NCBI RefSeq assembly: GCF_000234665.1 | Contig: NC_018308.1 | Span: 92,920 to 156,919, forward strand | Reading direction: 5' to 3' | DNA: 64,000 bases | Origin: Leishmania mexicana MHOM/GT/2001/U1103 | Taxonomy: Eukaryota > Euglenozoa > Kinetoplastea > Trypanosomatida > Trypanosomatidae | Shown: piece by piece, positions 30,888 through 40,213 of the stretch | Layout of the letters: each line of letters opens with the position of its first letter | Numbering within the stretch: position 1 is the stretch's first letter | The notes under the pieces: generated by a model | What the model was told of the DNA's origin: nothing | What the model saw: only the letters and a program-made list of their open reading frames with translations | The model's database searches: none | Translations under genes and position numbers: made by a program

Positions 30888-31976
30888 CTAGCGCAGCTGC
30901 AGCTCATCTGCCGCGGCTTCCAGCGGTTCACCGCCCCGCAGCGGCCGCGCGCACGTCCCCGTGTCCGTTGCGTGTGCACTGCTCACCCGCTCCAGCTCCT
31001 CGTAGCGAGGCCCCATGAGCCGAATCCCTCGCAGGTGGCAGTCGCGTCCGTTGAACTGGTTTTCGCAGATGTAGATGTCAATCAGTGTGCACCACAGCCA
31101 ACGGTCGGCGGCGTTGCCGGGGTTGTGTGGGATCATCGGCACCGTGGCGGAGGTCTGCGCACCCGCGCTCGAGGAGGTCGCGCGATTGCCATGTCCCAGC
31201 GCTGCGGCTACCTCGCTATACGGTATGGGCGGCGAGTACGACGAGGCTGCGCCCGAGGGGCGTCCCCTTCCCGGTGCGCCGCTGTCCCGTTGGCGCGGAC
31301 GCACTTCTTGCCGCTGGTGCTGTGCCTTCACACCCGCTACGACACCGCCGCCGCCATCGCTGGCACTGCCTCCTAGATCGTCACCGTCGTCTCCTGCCAT
31401 CTCGCGCAGCGTTATCAGCACCCAACCGCACTCCTGACCAGCGCCGATGTCCGCCTTGGCGACCTCCGTCATGTCCCCATTGTGCGTGCCTGCCTTTACC
31501 CGAATCACCCGCGGAGAGTAGCTCTGATCGACGGCGCTGTTCACGTACACCGCCATGGCCTCGACCGGGGTAAGCTGGCCGAGCTGGATGCGAATCACGT
31601 GTGGCAGCACCCCGTCCGACTGCCAGAAGTTGTTGAGGTCGTGGTGGCGCATCAAGTGGCGAACACCGTTGCCGTGCTTTGCGCTGCTCACCGTCCAGAC
31701 GGTGTTGCCGGAGCAGCCAACGTCCATGTGATTGTGCACGCGAACCCACTGCGCAAGCTGCGGTGTGGTTAGAATTCGGAACGACGGCTTGGCAGAGCTG
31801 GCCGACGACGAAGACTCTGGCAAGGCAGAGGTGGCGGAGGCCACCTGATCACTCCCCTGTGACGGCGCGAGCTCCTCCATGCTGCTCTCGCGACCGTACT
31901 CGTCGCCGTCGTACTCCATCCTGGAGATGGCGTGTGCTCGTCGTCTACGATCCTTCCTGCGTCCCGGGCAGCACAA
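30888..31976 (-). CDS. APC10: Anaphase-promoting complex subunit 10 (DOC domain)
   Basis: A 362-residue protein with the DOC/APC10 jelly-roll domain. APC10 forms part of the substrate (D-box) receptor of the anaphase-promoting complex, the ubiquitin ligase that drives mitotic exit. Conserved segments are VWTVSSAKHGNGV, NNFWQSDGVLPHVIRIQL, YVNSAVDQSYSPRVIRVKAG, ECGWVLITL, and after a gap IDIYICENQFNGRDCHLRGI. APC10 proteins usually number about 185 residues; here an N-terminal extension of ~70 residues and an insert of ~95 low-complexity residues (about 193-287) between the last two conserved blocks account for the size. The C-terminus ends QLR, close to the Ile-Arg tail by which APC10 docks on a TPR subunit. 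A second in-frame ATG at residue 20 (MEYDGDEYGRE) is an alternative start. Confidence 0.88.
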   Translation of the reverse strand: MCCPGRRKDRRRRAHAISRMEYDGDEYGRESSMEELAPSQGSDQVASATSALPESSSSASSAKPSFRILTTPQLAQWVRVHNHMDVGCSGNTVWTVSSAKHGNGVRHLMRHHDLNNFWQSDGVLPHVIRIQLGQLTPVEAMAVYVNSAVDQSYSPRVIRVKAGTHNGDMTEVAKADIGAGQECGWVLITLREMAGDDGDDLGGSASDGGGGVVAGVKAQHQRQEVRPRQRDSGAPGRGRPSGAASSYSPPIPYSEVAAALGHGNRATSSSAGAQTSATVPMIPHNPGNAADRWLWCTLIDIYICENQFNGRDCHLRGIRLMGPRYEELERVSSAHATDTGTCARPLRGGEPLEAAADELQLR

Positions 31977-32483
31977 AATCTAGCTGCTCACTCCGCCCCT
32001 TCGCTCCGCGCATCGACCGCGTTGCCGCCGTGTCAAGGGAAGACGCCCGGATGGATAATGCCTTCGTTTTCCCGTTGGTGTTCGTGTTGGTGGTGGTGGT
32101 GGTGCGGGTAGCGGGAGAGACGGTGCTCTTGAGCGTGCGCGTGTGTCCCTCGCCGCTTCTTCACGCGCCCTCGCACCCCCGCCCCGTAGTCGAAGAGGTG
32201 CAAACACCGCAGGGAGTGCCGTGACAGTGGACCGGGGGCAGCGGCGGCGGAAAGGGAGCGAGAGAGGGAGAGGGAGAGGGAGGGGGGGGGCAGAGAAGAG
32301 GCTTATGAAGATAGCGATACAGACGAAGGTCGCGTACGTGTGTCTGCCGGTGCGAGGAGAAGGGGGGGGTGGGGAGGGCGGGGGCGTCCCTCCTGGCGTT
32401 GCACACGACCCCCCGCCGCCCCACACGGTTTCGCATGGACGGGAAGGGAAGGGAAAGACGTCGGGAGGTGAGAGTACCGGTCG

Positions 32484-32633
32484 CTACCGTGCTTCCTCGC
32501 CCTGCTCTCCTTGAGGCGGGGTCTCTCTATTGGGCTCGCCTTTCCATCTCCCGCATTGCGTCATCTCGTCGTTGCTGGATGGCTGCTTCTTGTGCCCCCG
32601 CCTCCCCCGCCGTCCCGTCTGCCTTCCACGCAT
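32484..32633 (-). CDS. Candidate 49-residue upstream ORF in the APC10 leader
   Basis: First ATG after the - strand splice acceptor at 32649, so on a spliced messenger it would be an upstream ORF before APC10. Its residues are basic and Gly/Arg-rich then polar (KKQPSSNDEMTQ). It overlaps the 56-residue frame in another phase. Only one of the two, or neither, is likely to be real. Confidence 0.15.
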   Translation of the reverse strand: MRGRQTGRRGRRGHKKQPSSNDEMTQCGRWKGEPNRETPPQGEQGEEAR

Positions 32634-32697
32634 CCGGCGGGCACTTCACTGGGAGGGCGGGGAGAGGGGAGACGGGAGACGCACCGCGGACACGCAT
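32527..32697 (-). CDS. Candidate 56-residue small ORF
   Basis: A short frame whose last 38 residues look like a soluble charged helix (CPPDAWKADG, then QEAAIQQRRDDAMREMERRA) rather than the repeat-derived residues typical of intergenic frames here. It has ATG at 32697 and TAG at 32527. Against it, the best nearby splice acceptor (AG at 32650-32649) lies inside the frame and would remove its ATG. Low confidence. Confidence 0.22.
   Translation of the reverse strand: MRVRGASPVSPLPALPVKCPPDAWKADGTAGEAGAQEAAIQQRRDDAMREMERRAQ
32649..32680 (-). promoter_or_regulatory. Probable trans-splice acceptor upstream of APC10
   Basis: On the - strand a near-pure pyrimidine run (GTCTCCCGTCTCCCCTCTCC and on) ends in CCCAG at 32649. 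It lies ~670 bases before the APC10 ATG, so it could serve APC10 with a long leader or a small gene in between. Confidence 0.4.
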
Positions 32698-32730
32698 GAT
32701 GGATGATGATTTCTTGGCGCATGGCCCACA

Positions 32731-32731
32731 G

Positions 32732-32760
<29 letters not shown>
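32731..32760 (+). repeat. (CA)n microsatellite
   Basis: Perfect or near-perfect CA tract; GT on the transcribed-sense (-) strand. Confidence 0.9.
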
Positions 32761-32764
<4 letters not shown>

Positions 32765-32825
32765 GTACACGGCAGACGGAGGGTCAGCCAAAGACAGAAT
32801 ATGGAAAGTTGAACACTGATCGGCG

Positions 32826-32848
32826 CGTCGTCGTCGTCGTCGTCGTCG
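32826..32848 (+). repeat. (GTC)n trinucleotide repeat followed by a G-run
   Basis: GTC repeats continue directly into a run of about 13 G residues. Confidence 0.85.
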
Positions 32849-33791
32849 GGGGGGGGGGGGACGCACAGGAGTGCGACACCAAAACGCTCGGCGAGGACAC
32901 GGAGAGAGACATGAAGCACAGGACGGCGAGAGTACACAGAGACGGGCGCCGTGAGGGGGAGCTGTAAAAGGGGAAGGGTAACAGAGCTCCGCCACAAGAG
33001 AACCGTGGCGGGGTAACGTAAGACACATAGGCCGAACAACACGCGAACGGGGCCTACAGGGAGGGAGGGGGGAGGGCGTGTGTGTGTGCGTGAGGGGTGA
33101 TGGCGGGTGATGGGGATCGGGCGAGCGGGAGCAGACGAAGCAGTGAAGAAAAGATGGCGCGCAACAACACCAAAAACCAGCTCCCCCCCAAACATAAGTA
33201 GAGTATATACATGGGGGGGGGGAGGGGGACCGCCCACGCACCTCCCCTTCCCCACTCTCCCCACAGAGACAGACACATACAAGTAAATATACTCAAGGGT
33301 ATACGAAGAAGTCCCGTCGCCCACACACGCACGCACACGCACATCTTTGACGGCAGCCTCACCGCTCAACACCCGCGCCCAGCGGTACTCTCTTCCCTGT
33401 CGGAGAAAAACACAGCAGAGACAACAACCAGGAAGAAGGGGGGCAACAGCAGAGTGCGCAAGGCAGAGGAGGACGCGCGCACACCCGCTCGATGCACGCA
33501 CATGCCTGGATTTTCTACGCGCTGCGGATGCCATTCGTCCGTTTCTTCGCGTTCCTCTCCCCTCTTGCCTGCTTGAGGAGGCGGGGGGAGGGGGGGAAGA
33601 GGGGGAGCCCACCCGGACACACGCACACGCACGTGCACACAGACGCATGCATGCAGCAGATGGCCTTGAGGAAAACAAAGCACAGCACCCAAGAAAAATC
33701 GAAAGTCCAGATGAAACACCCACGCACAGCGGCAGGACACACGCACAACACCCAGGGGCACTGAGTTGAGGTGGGGGGACGGAGAGTCCCG

Positions 33792-36700
33792 CTAGAAGTA
33801 CCCTGCCGGGTTCTCTGTCGCCCTGAGCTGTTCCTCGATCCACTGGATCTGCGCCTCGTCGAGGCTGTCGGCGTAGGCGCTGCTGTTGATTTCCCATTCA
33901 TCGTCCTCGCCCATCATGTCGTACGCGGCGCCGTCCGCCTGCGGCTGCTTCGGGTCGATGAGCGACACGGTGGACGCAACACTGGCACAGCTCGCAGAGA
34001 AGGCCCGATGCCGGTGCGGTGGGGTGGACAAGCCACGCCACGCCGCCGCAACGCTGGCACTGCCGATGCTTGCGGTAACGGCGGCGGCAAGAGTGGTCTT
34101 GACATCCCCGCCGCCACCGCGGTACGACCCTGTGCCAGTACCGCTGGTGCCGCTACCGCGAGCAGTCCCGTCCGTGCTGGCCCAAGGACCCGAGGGATAC
34201 CAGTACCCACCACCGAAGACCTGCCCGCCGGCCTCCTTGGCGAGCATCCGTGCTCCGGCCGAGAAGGACCCGGAGCGGTGTTGCAGCTGCTGGTTCATCG
34301 AGTGCGGCGTGCGGACATCAGGCGACGAGGCAACAAGTGGTGACCCGTCACCGGAAGCAACAGGCGACGGCGCCGGGTGCATGGTCCAGCGTTCACCCCC
34401 ACCACGGCTGCTCAGCACATCATCGCCTTCCACCTCACTCTCGTCGTCTTCGATCATGTTGACGTCGGCAAAGAGGGTGTCGACAAGGGTGCCTTCGTCC
34501 TTGGCGACAACGTCGGACACTGCTACACGATTGTGCTGGACGCAGTCCAGGTCGCTCTCACTCATCAACCGTGGGCTGCGCATGGAGTGCTGCTGGTGTG
34601 GTTGGTGAAGCTCTGTAGTTCGGTTCACGACCGGGTACGGAGCCTGAGGGAACTCCCGTACAACGACGCCCTGGAGTGTGGTGCTCGAAGGAGTGGCGGA
34701 GTGATGACCAGTGCCACCGGGGGTGGTGGCGGCGGCGGCGGCGATAGAGTTTGCGCCGCTGGTGTGCCCACTCGTCCGCATCTGCGGCACGTGACCGCCG
34801 CTGCCGCTCCACAGTGCGGTCGGGGAGCCGGACGGCGTGGTCACGGTCGCCGGCGACACGCACGCACCCGTGGCTGTGTTTGTCACCATCAGTGCACTGC
34901 GCCGCATGGCGGGCCGATCCCCCGTGACGTTCTGCATCTCTGTGTTGCTGCTGTAGCTCGCGGCGGCGGCGGCAGCAGCCCCGTGCGCCGGCGATTTGAC
35001 CGGCACAGACGGTGTGCCGCTGCTGGGGCCGTCGCCGTCCGTGTCATCTCGCCCTATCGATGATGGCGGCGACGAGTAAGACGGGGCGATAACGGTGAGG
35101 GTCCATGGCGTACTTGTTGCCGCCGCCAACTCTGCCGCAAAGGTACTCTGCCCGCTCATGAGGCCCCCGGTACTGCTTCGACTGTGGTTCTGCACGCTGT
35201 CTCCCAGCGGCGAGGAAGTCGGCTGCATTAGCGGCGGCGACCGCGCCGGTGACATGGTGTAGCTCCCCAGCAACGACTGTGGGCTGGGTACGGCAGCTGC
35301 GAGCGATGGGAGTGACGCGTCACCGCCGTTGGTGCCTGCTTCGGGGGGCATGGCGAGGACGAGGCTCGCGGTGGACGCAGGGTAGAACGGGGGAGCACCA
35401 AAGCGCAAACCACGACGACTGAGCTGCTTATCTTCCTCAGACTGCTGGTGCGGCTGCGGCGGCATCGAACATGACGACACCACTGTTGGAGGGCCAGGTG
35501 AAGGTGGGGCCGCCGTGTCCTTCGCCCGGCCGCCGTGCGGCACTGCAGGACCGACAGCATAGGCTGCTGCGCCTGGTGACGTGGGAAGCACCGCAGCGAC
35601 CACGCACGGATCCGTGATCGATCCCTTCGCCGGGGAGAATGCGGCGAGCCGCATCACTGTCGGTGGTGGGTCGGGGAGTGCGGATTCGGCGACGAACGCG
35701 TGTGTAGGGGGACGCACCTGTTGAGCCACGATGATGGGGTCCTGCAGGACGAAGAGCGGCGGGGGAGCGCGTGTGCTGAAGGCAGCGATGGCGGTGACCG
35801 GCGCCATTCCAGTCGCGACACCGGGTCCTGATTTCGGCTGCTGCACGGCGGCGGATATGTGTTTGTGCTTACGGGACTGCTTATTACCCGCGCGAGGCGG
35901 TCGACGCGGTCCGTCTGCTGGAGCGGACGCCTTGTCGTCATGCCCTGCGTGCGACAACGTTGGCAGGGGCTGCGTTTCGTCATCAACAGCGGCGTGGCCG
36001 ACCGGATCGTTGATGGAGCTATCTCGAGACACCGCTGGCGACGACGCTACAGGGTGCGCTGGGCTGAGGCGGCGACGGTGTCGAGAGCGGCCGCCGCCCT
36101 CCGTGACTGCATGGCGCCGTGATGGTGTCGCCATCGCGTCCGTTCCGGACCGGGGTGGTACTCGTCGAGTGCCAGGAGCAGGCAGAACCTCCTCGTTTTC
36201 CAGGGTCTCTTCGGCCGTTGTCGCTGGTGACGAAGAAAAGCGGCTGCCGTTGCGCGGTGTACACGAGACCGTCACCTCCTCCTCCTCCAGTGCTACAGCA
36301 GATCCTTGCACGCTGCCAGCCACGTCGTCGTCTTCGTTGGCTACGTTGTGCGCGGGAGCACCGGCCTTGACAGAGGGCCCGCTACGCTTCGCAGCTACAC
36401 GACGACGATCCTGCCGTGACTGCAGATGCCCGCGCTGGTTCCGCTGGTCCTGCTCTACGTTCTCCCACAGTTGCGTGTTCGCCCAGCCTCGTCCTGTGGG
36501 CGGCTTGGAGTTGCGCTTGCTCTTCGTGTTTCTACTCTGATCAGGTGACCGTTGCGGCTGTTGCTGCTGCTGGGGCAGCAGAGGCGAGGACGAGGAGTCC
36601 GCTTTGTCGCCGTCGTCGTCGTCGGTGTCGGTGGTGGTGCTGCGACTTGTATTGGAGGAGATGGTGTACTGCGCTTGTGGGTCGACTGCGCTATTCACTA

Positions 36701-37247
36701 CATCCTCGACTGTGCACATCCCTGCGGGAACGTCACCATCGCCGCTGCTGCTTCCTCTGCTGCGACGCCCAGAAAGAGAAGACTGAGGTGGGACCTTCGG
36801 CTTTGACATCGCTGCGTCAGACGCACTTGAACCGGAAAGCCGTCTTAGCTGCGCTTCTCTCCGACCCCCGCCGCCGCCGCGGTGATGATGATGAAGCTTC
36901 TTCATCTGCCCTTGCCACCGCTGCTGCTGGTGGTGGTGGTGCTGTGATGTGTAGGACACGGAGGGCGGCGGTGAAGGAGAAGCCTTACTGAGACTACCGC
37001 GCGACAGCCGCTGCTGTCTGCGCCCAGATGAGGGGGACGCAGCTGCCGGTGAGTTGCCTCCAAACACATTCCTTGAGGTTGTCACGGTCGCTGAGTTCGG
37101 CGAGCTGACCACGGAGTTGCTGGCGGAGGGCGAACACGGCAACCCGGCAGCGGCAGGGGCTGCATGCCGTGGGCCTTTGCGCATTCTTTCTCTCCCCCTC
37201 CTCCCCTCCCAAGAAGGCGTGTGTGCGTGTAAAACCGCCCTGCTCAC
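33792..37247 (-). CDS. 1151-residue low-complexity protein of unknown function
   Basis: Not recognised. The protein is dominated by Ser, Pro, Ala, Thr and Gly, with His-rich (QHHHHQQQRWQGQ) and Asp/Glu-rich patches, and is probably disordered through most of its length. Better-ordered stretches are few: MRLAAFSPAKGSITDPCVV in the middle, an acidic patch DVNMIEDDESEVEGDDVLSS, and the C-terminus (EDDEWEINSSAYADSLD, then QIQWIEEQLRATENPAGYF), which looks like a short conserved motif or helix for protein binding. There is no signal peptide or membrane segment. The first ATG is at 37247; the next in frame is about 20 codons on (MRKGPRHAAPAA) and equally plausible. The frame stays open for 3.4 kb against a background of stops in neighbouring intergenic DNA, which supports a real gene. 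Confidence 0.65.
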   Translation of the reverse strand: MSRAVLHAHTPSWEGRRGRERMRKGPRHAAPAAAGLPCSPSASNSVVSSPNSATVTTSRNVFGGNSPAAASPSSGRRQQRLSRGSLSKASPSPPPSVSYTSQHHHHQQQRWQGQMKKLHHHHRGGGGGRREAQLRRLSGSSASDAAMSKPKVPPQSSLSGRRSRGSSSGDGDVPAGMCTVEDVVNSAVDPQAQYTISSNTSRSTTTDTDDDDGDKADSSSSPLLPQQQQQPQRSPDQSRNTKSKRNSKPPTGRGWANTQLWENVEQDQRNQRGHLQSRQDRRRVAAKRSGPSVKAGAPAHNVANEDDDVAGSVQGSAVALEEEEVTVSCTPRNGSRFSSSPATTAEETLENEEVLPAPGTRRVPPRSGTDAMATPSRRHAVTEGGGRSRHRRRLSPAHPVASSPAVSRDSSINDPVGHAAVDDETQPLPTLSHAGHDDKASAPADGPRRPPRAGNKQSRKHKHISAAVQQPKSGPGVATGMAPVTAIAAFSTRAPPPLFVLQDPIIVAQQVRPPTHAFVAESALPDPPPTVMRLAAFSPAKGSITDPCVVAAVLPTSPGAAAYAVGPAVPHGGRAKDTAAPPSPGPPTVVSSCSMPPQPHQQSEEDKQLSRRGLRFGAPPFYPASTASLVLAMPPEAGTNGGDASLPSLAAAVPSPQSLLGSYTMSPARSPPLMQPTSSPLGDSVQNHSRSSTGGLMSGQSTFAAELAAATSTPWTLTVIAPSYSSPPSSIGRDDTDGDGPSSGTPSVPVKSPAHGAAAAAAASYSSNTEMQNVTGDRPAMRRSALMVTNTATGACVSPATVTTPSGSPTALWSGSGGHVPQMRTSGHTSGANSIAAAAATTPGGTGHHSATPSSTTLQGVVVREFPQAPYPVVNRTTELHQPHQQHSMRSPRLMSESDLDCVQHNRVAVSDVVAKDEGTLVDTLFADVNMIEDDESEVEGDDVLSSRGGGERWTMHPAPSPVASGDGSPLVASSPDVRTPHSMNQQLQHRSGSFSAGARMLAKEAGGQVFGGGYWYPSGPWASTDGTARGSGTSGTGTGSYRGGGGDVKTTLAAAVTASIGSASVAAAWRGLSTPPHRHRAFSASCASVASTVSLIDPKQPQADGAAYDMMGEDDEWEINSSAYADSLDEAQIQWIEEQLRATENPAGYF

Positions 37248-39127
37248 AGGGACTGGGACGGCGGCTGACGGGAGACCGCGAGGTGGTGGAGAGACGGTGT
37301 TGGGATTAGAGGGGGGGGGGAGGGGGTAAGATGGCGAGGGCGAGGGCGAGGAGGAATACGACGTCGTCGTAATGGCGAGTGGGACGAGAAATCAACAAGA
37401 AAGGGGGGGGAGGGGACGCTAAGCGATGATACGCCAGAGACAGCAGGGGTGGGTGGGGAGGGGTGGTGGGTGTACGCGTGATGGTGTTCGCGGATGGTTG
37501 CTCGCGTGTGGCGTGTGTGCAGATGGGACGATGATAGATTAGAGAGCTGAGCAGAGGGCCTGCGCACCAGAGTGCGGTCACAAACACTCTCTCTCGCACG
37601 CTTCCCTTCCGTATTCCGTATTCACCACACTACGGGCACCGCGGCTGGTCGAGGTGTGTGTGTGTGTGTGTGGCTGGGCTGCTCGCAGAAGGAAAGCGTT
37701 GTTGCTCTGGATGGTAGGCGATGTGGAGTGTGAGAAGGGAAAGGACGATGCACCGACGTGCCGACGTGGGGACCTGCACATGCGTGTGTGTTGGGGTGGT
37801 AGGGGTGGTGGTGGTAGGGAGTGCACCTGAGACATGCGTGTGGGTAGATACGTTCGCGTGATGTGAGGGGGGGGGAGGGAGGGAGGGGAGGGGAGGTGGT
37901 GGAAGTGGCGCACCACGGGGAGCCAACCAAATGGGCACACGCACCGTGAACGACTGAGGGGCTCATGACGACGCTCACAAAAGACAACAACTTAGAGAGG
38001 GGAGTCGGACCACATCCGAGGCTGTAGAGGATCCTCTCGATGTGGCCATATCCCGTAAGAACCCAGCTCCTCCCCCTGCCCCCCCCCCCCCCCCCGCCCC
38101 TCCGCCCCTTAACAGAGGTGACCCCATCTCCGCCTCCTCTTCACCCACGCCGTCCCCGGCGGCTCATAGGGACCTCATAGCCGCCGCGCGCGCGAGAGGG
38201 AAGGGAGGGAGGGGGAAGGGTGGTGATGGTGGTGGCCCCGTACAACGGTATGGCACGGCTTCTGATCACCGTACTCGGTGTTATACCCTTTCGGAGGAGG
38301 CGACAAGATACATGCACGGAGACACAGGCACAAGGGGAAACGCGACATCAGCAAGCAAGACACCGCGGCATCCGCGGCACACACACACATATAGACGCAC
38401 ACGCACACGAAGGGGAGAGGTGGGCAACGTTACAGCGCGTGCGCATGGCTGCGTGTGTGTGTGTAGGGTGGGTGGGGAGCGAGGGGACAAGGGGCGATGT
38501 GCCCAGTCGTTGGGGATGGCTGGGGGAGCTAGCGAGAGTGGGAGAGAACACCAAACCCTCCCGCCCCTCCCCTCTCCGCCGCACGAGCTGGCCAGGACGT
38601 TGACATGAGAAGTAGGACTATGGTTGCGGGGAGGGAGGGAGGGAGGGTTGCGACAGAAAACGGACGAAGGACACACATTGCGCCAGCACCATCACCATCC
38701 CCAAACAGCACAGACCGACCGAAGACACAAGGAAATACACGCACACGCACAGAGACGGCCGGACAAAGGGAAAGCGACAGAGGCAGGCGGGGCGGGGGGG
38801 GGAGGGGGCGGAGAGAAGCACACAGCGCTCCACGAGGTTCACACAGCCACCCACACCCACACCCACCCACCCACCCACACACACACAGGAAAAGGGAGAG
38901 AAGGGGAAACGATGAACTAAACAGAGAAATGGGGAGACTGCCTTCGACCGTCGCCCTGGGTTGGGTGAGTCGGTCAGCAAAGACGGCGGTGAAGAGCAGG
39001 AATCCTCAAGCGGCTACACCTGCTTCGGACTCGACAAGGCAGACTTCCGAAAGGGGAGGTGTGTGTCTGTGCGTGTGTGTGTGAGGGGAGAACCATGTGA
39101 AGGGGAGGGGAGAGGGGACACCGCGGA
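37248..39127. other. Intergenic region between the TPR gene and the low-complexity gene
   Basis: Purine-rich on the + strand with G-runs, a GT tract (37652-37671), a C-run of about 15 (38080-38095) and CA-rich stretches near 38385 and 38870. Open frames are repeat-derived. No gene is supported. Confidence 0.5.
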
Positions 39128-40213
39128 CTACGCCGCCATCGACTCGTGCAGGTCTCGAATGATGGACTTGGCCTCCTCGTCGTTCGGGTCCACCGCCAGC
39201 GCCTTGGTCGCTGCCTCGAGCGCCGCGTCCAGCTGGTTGCCGTCTGCTAGGATGGCCGCCTTTGCCTTCAGGAGCGTCGACGTCATTTCCCTCGCCGAGC
39301 TGCCGATCACTTCGATCTCCTCCTGGGGCGGGTGCTCGAGGGTTTCGGCGACAAAGACCAGTGCCGCATCATCCCCATGCATCTCACTCAGCAAGAACGC
39401 TTTCTCGCGGAACGTGTTCGCTAGCGGGTGGACCTCGATGCTGCGGCTCAGCAGCGTCAAGAGCTCCGTGTGGAGGGTGGCCTTGCCGGCGTCGTCGCCG
39501 CACTCCTCCGCGGCACGGACAAGCTGCTGCACCACGCCGATTTGGCGTTCCAACGCCTTGGCGTAGTGCGGGCACCGCTGGAGCGCGTTGCCGTACGCCT
39601 CTTTTGCCTTCTCGTAGTTGCCACTGGCGGCGTGTACGTCGCCGACGATGAGCCAGCCACAGTGATCACGGTCCCAGCCAAGCTGAACGGCAAGCTCCGC
39701 CGCCGTGAGTGCCTGGGCCAGCACCGCCTCGCTGGGCTGCTCCTCATCGACTGACCCAAGTAAAAGGTCTGCCAGGTATGCGTAGACGCGCGCGAAGGCA
39801 GACTTGGTCTGCGTCGTCGAGTTATCGCCGCCGCCGTTGCCCTGCGGGTCCTGCGCTGCGAGGTACGCCTGGACCTGCTCTAGCGCAATCTCGGCGCTGC
39901 TCGACACCTCCGTCACCTTGAAGCGCATGAGATCGGCCAGCACCTTCTGGTCAATCAGCTGGTACTTCCCGGCGGCAATCGCGAACTGCTCCGCGGCGTC
40001 TTCGAGGTCGTGCATCTGAAGCGTGATCTCGGCCACGGAGTCGAGATAGGGCGCCAGCACAAACGGCGGCGCTCCCTCCGCCTTAAACGTAAAGACGCGC
40101 ATGGCGGCGAGGAGGTACTCGCGGTCCCACAGAGCGTAACCTTCGCTGATGGGCTTCTTGGAGTACATCTTCGACAGCGACTCTGTCCGCTTGCGCGTCT
40201 GTGCCTCCGCCAT
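39128..40213 (-). CDS. Tetratricopeptide-repeat protein
   Basis: A 361-residue all-helical protein with TPR-like repeats, which mediate protein-protein contacts. The clearest repeats are CGWLIVGDVHAASGNYEKAK followed by EAYGNALQRCPHYAKAL, and near the C-terminus TLLKAKAAILADGNQLDAAL followed by DPNDEEAKSIIRDL. Earlier helices (LDSVAEITLQMHDLEDAAEQ) also fit. There is no signal peptide or membrane segment, so a cytosolic scaffold or complex subunit is likely. The start at 40213 (MAEAQTRKRTES) is chosen over the longer frame from 40369, whose first 52 residues are His/Pro-rich and repeat-derived. The exact family is unknown; TPR proteins of ER-membrane or intraflagellar complexes are alternatives that cannot be separated by eye. 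Confidence 0.78.
   Translation of the reverse strand: MAEAQTRKRTESLSKMYSKKPISEGYALWDREYLLAAMRVFTFKAEGAPPFVLAPYLDSVAEITLQMHDLEDAAEQFAIAAGKYQLIDQKVLADLMRFKVTEVSSSAEIALEQVQAYLAAQDPQGNGGGDNSTTQTKSAFARVYAYLADLLLGSVDEEQPSEAVLAQALTAAELAVQLGWDRDHCGWLIVGDVHAASGNYEKAKEAYGNALQRCPHYAKALERQIGVVQQLVRAAEECGDDAGKATLHTELLTLLSRSIEVHPLANTFREKAFLLSEMHGDDAALVFVAETLEHPPQEEIEVIGSSAREMTSTLLKAKAAILADGNQLDAALEAATKALAVDPNDEEAKSIIRDLHESMAA

Larger units (their letters stand above)
31977..33791. other. Intergenic region upstream of APC10, with possible small ORFs
   Basis: Rich in microsatellites: CA tract 32731-32760, GTC repeat 32826-32848 then a G-run, and long purine-rich runs. A clear pyrimidine tract plus AG on the - strand ends at 32649, perhaps the splice site of the APC10 messenger with a long leader. 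Two overlapping small ORFs sit around it and are described separately. No large gene is supported; a long - strand frame here is an artefact of repeats (poly-Cys-Val and poly-Asp). Confidence 0.5.

Noticed and set aside
26100..33791. SIDER/retroposon remnants in 3' UTRs
   Set aside because: Such elements are common in Leishmania but I could not identify their signature confidently by eye.
32527..33897. 456-codon - strand frame with poly-Asp and poly Cys-Val runs
   Set aside because: It is made of the CA tract, GTC repeat and G-run read as codons, and it overlaps the C-terminus of the 1151-residue protein in another phase.
36994..37212. Coiled-coil-like 72-codon frame inside the start of the 1151-residue gene
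   Set aside because: ALRQQLRGQLAELSDRDNLKE looks helical, but it is an alternative phase of a longer open frame and has no support of its own.
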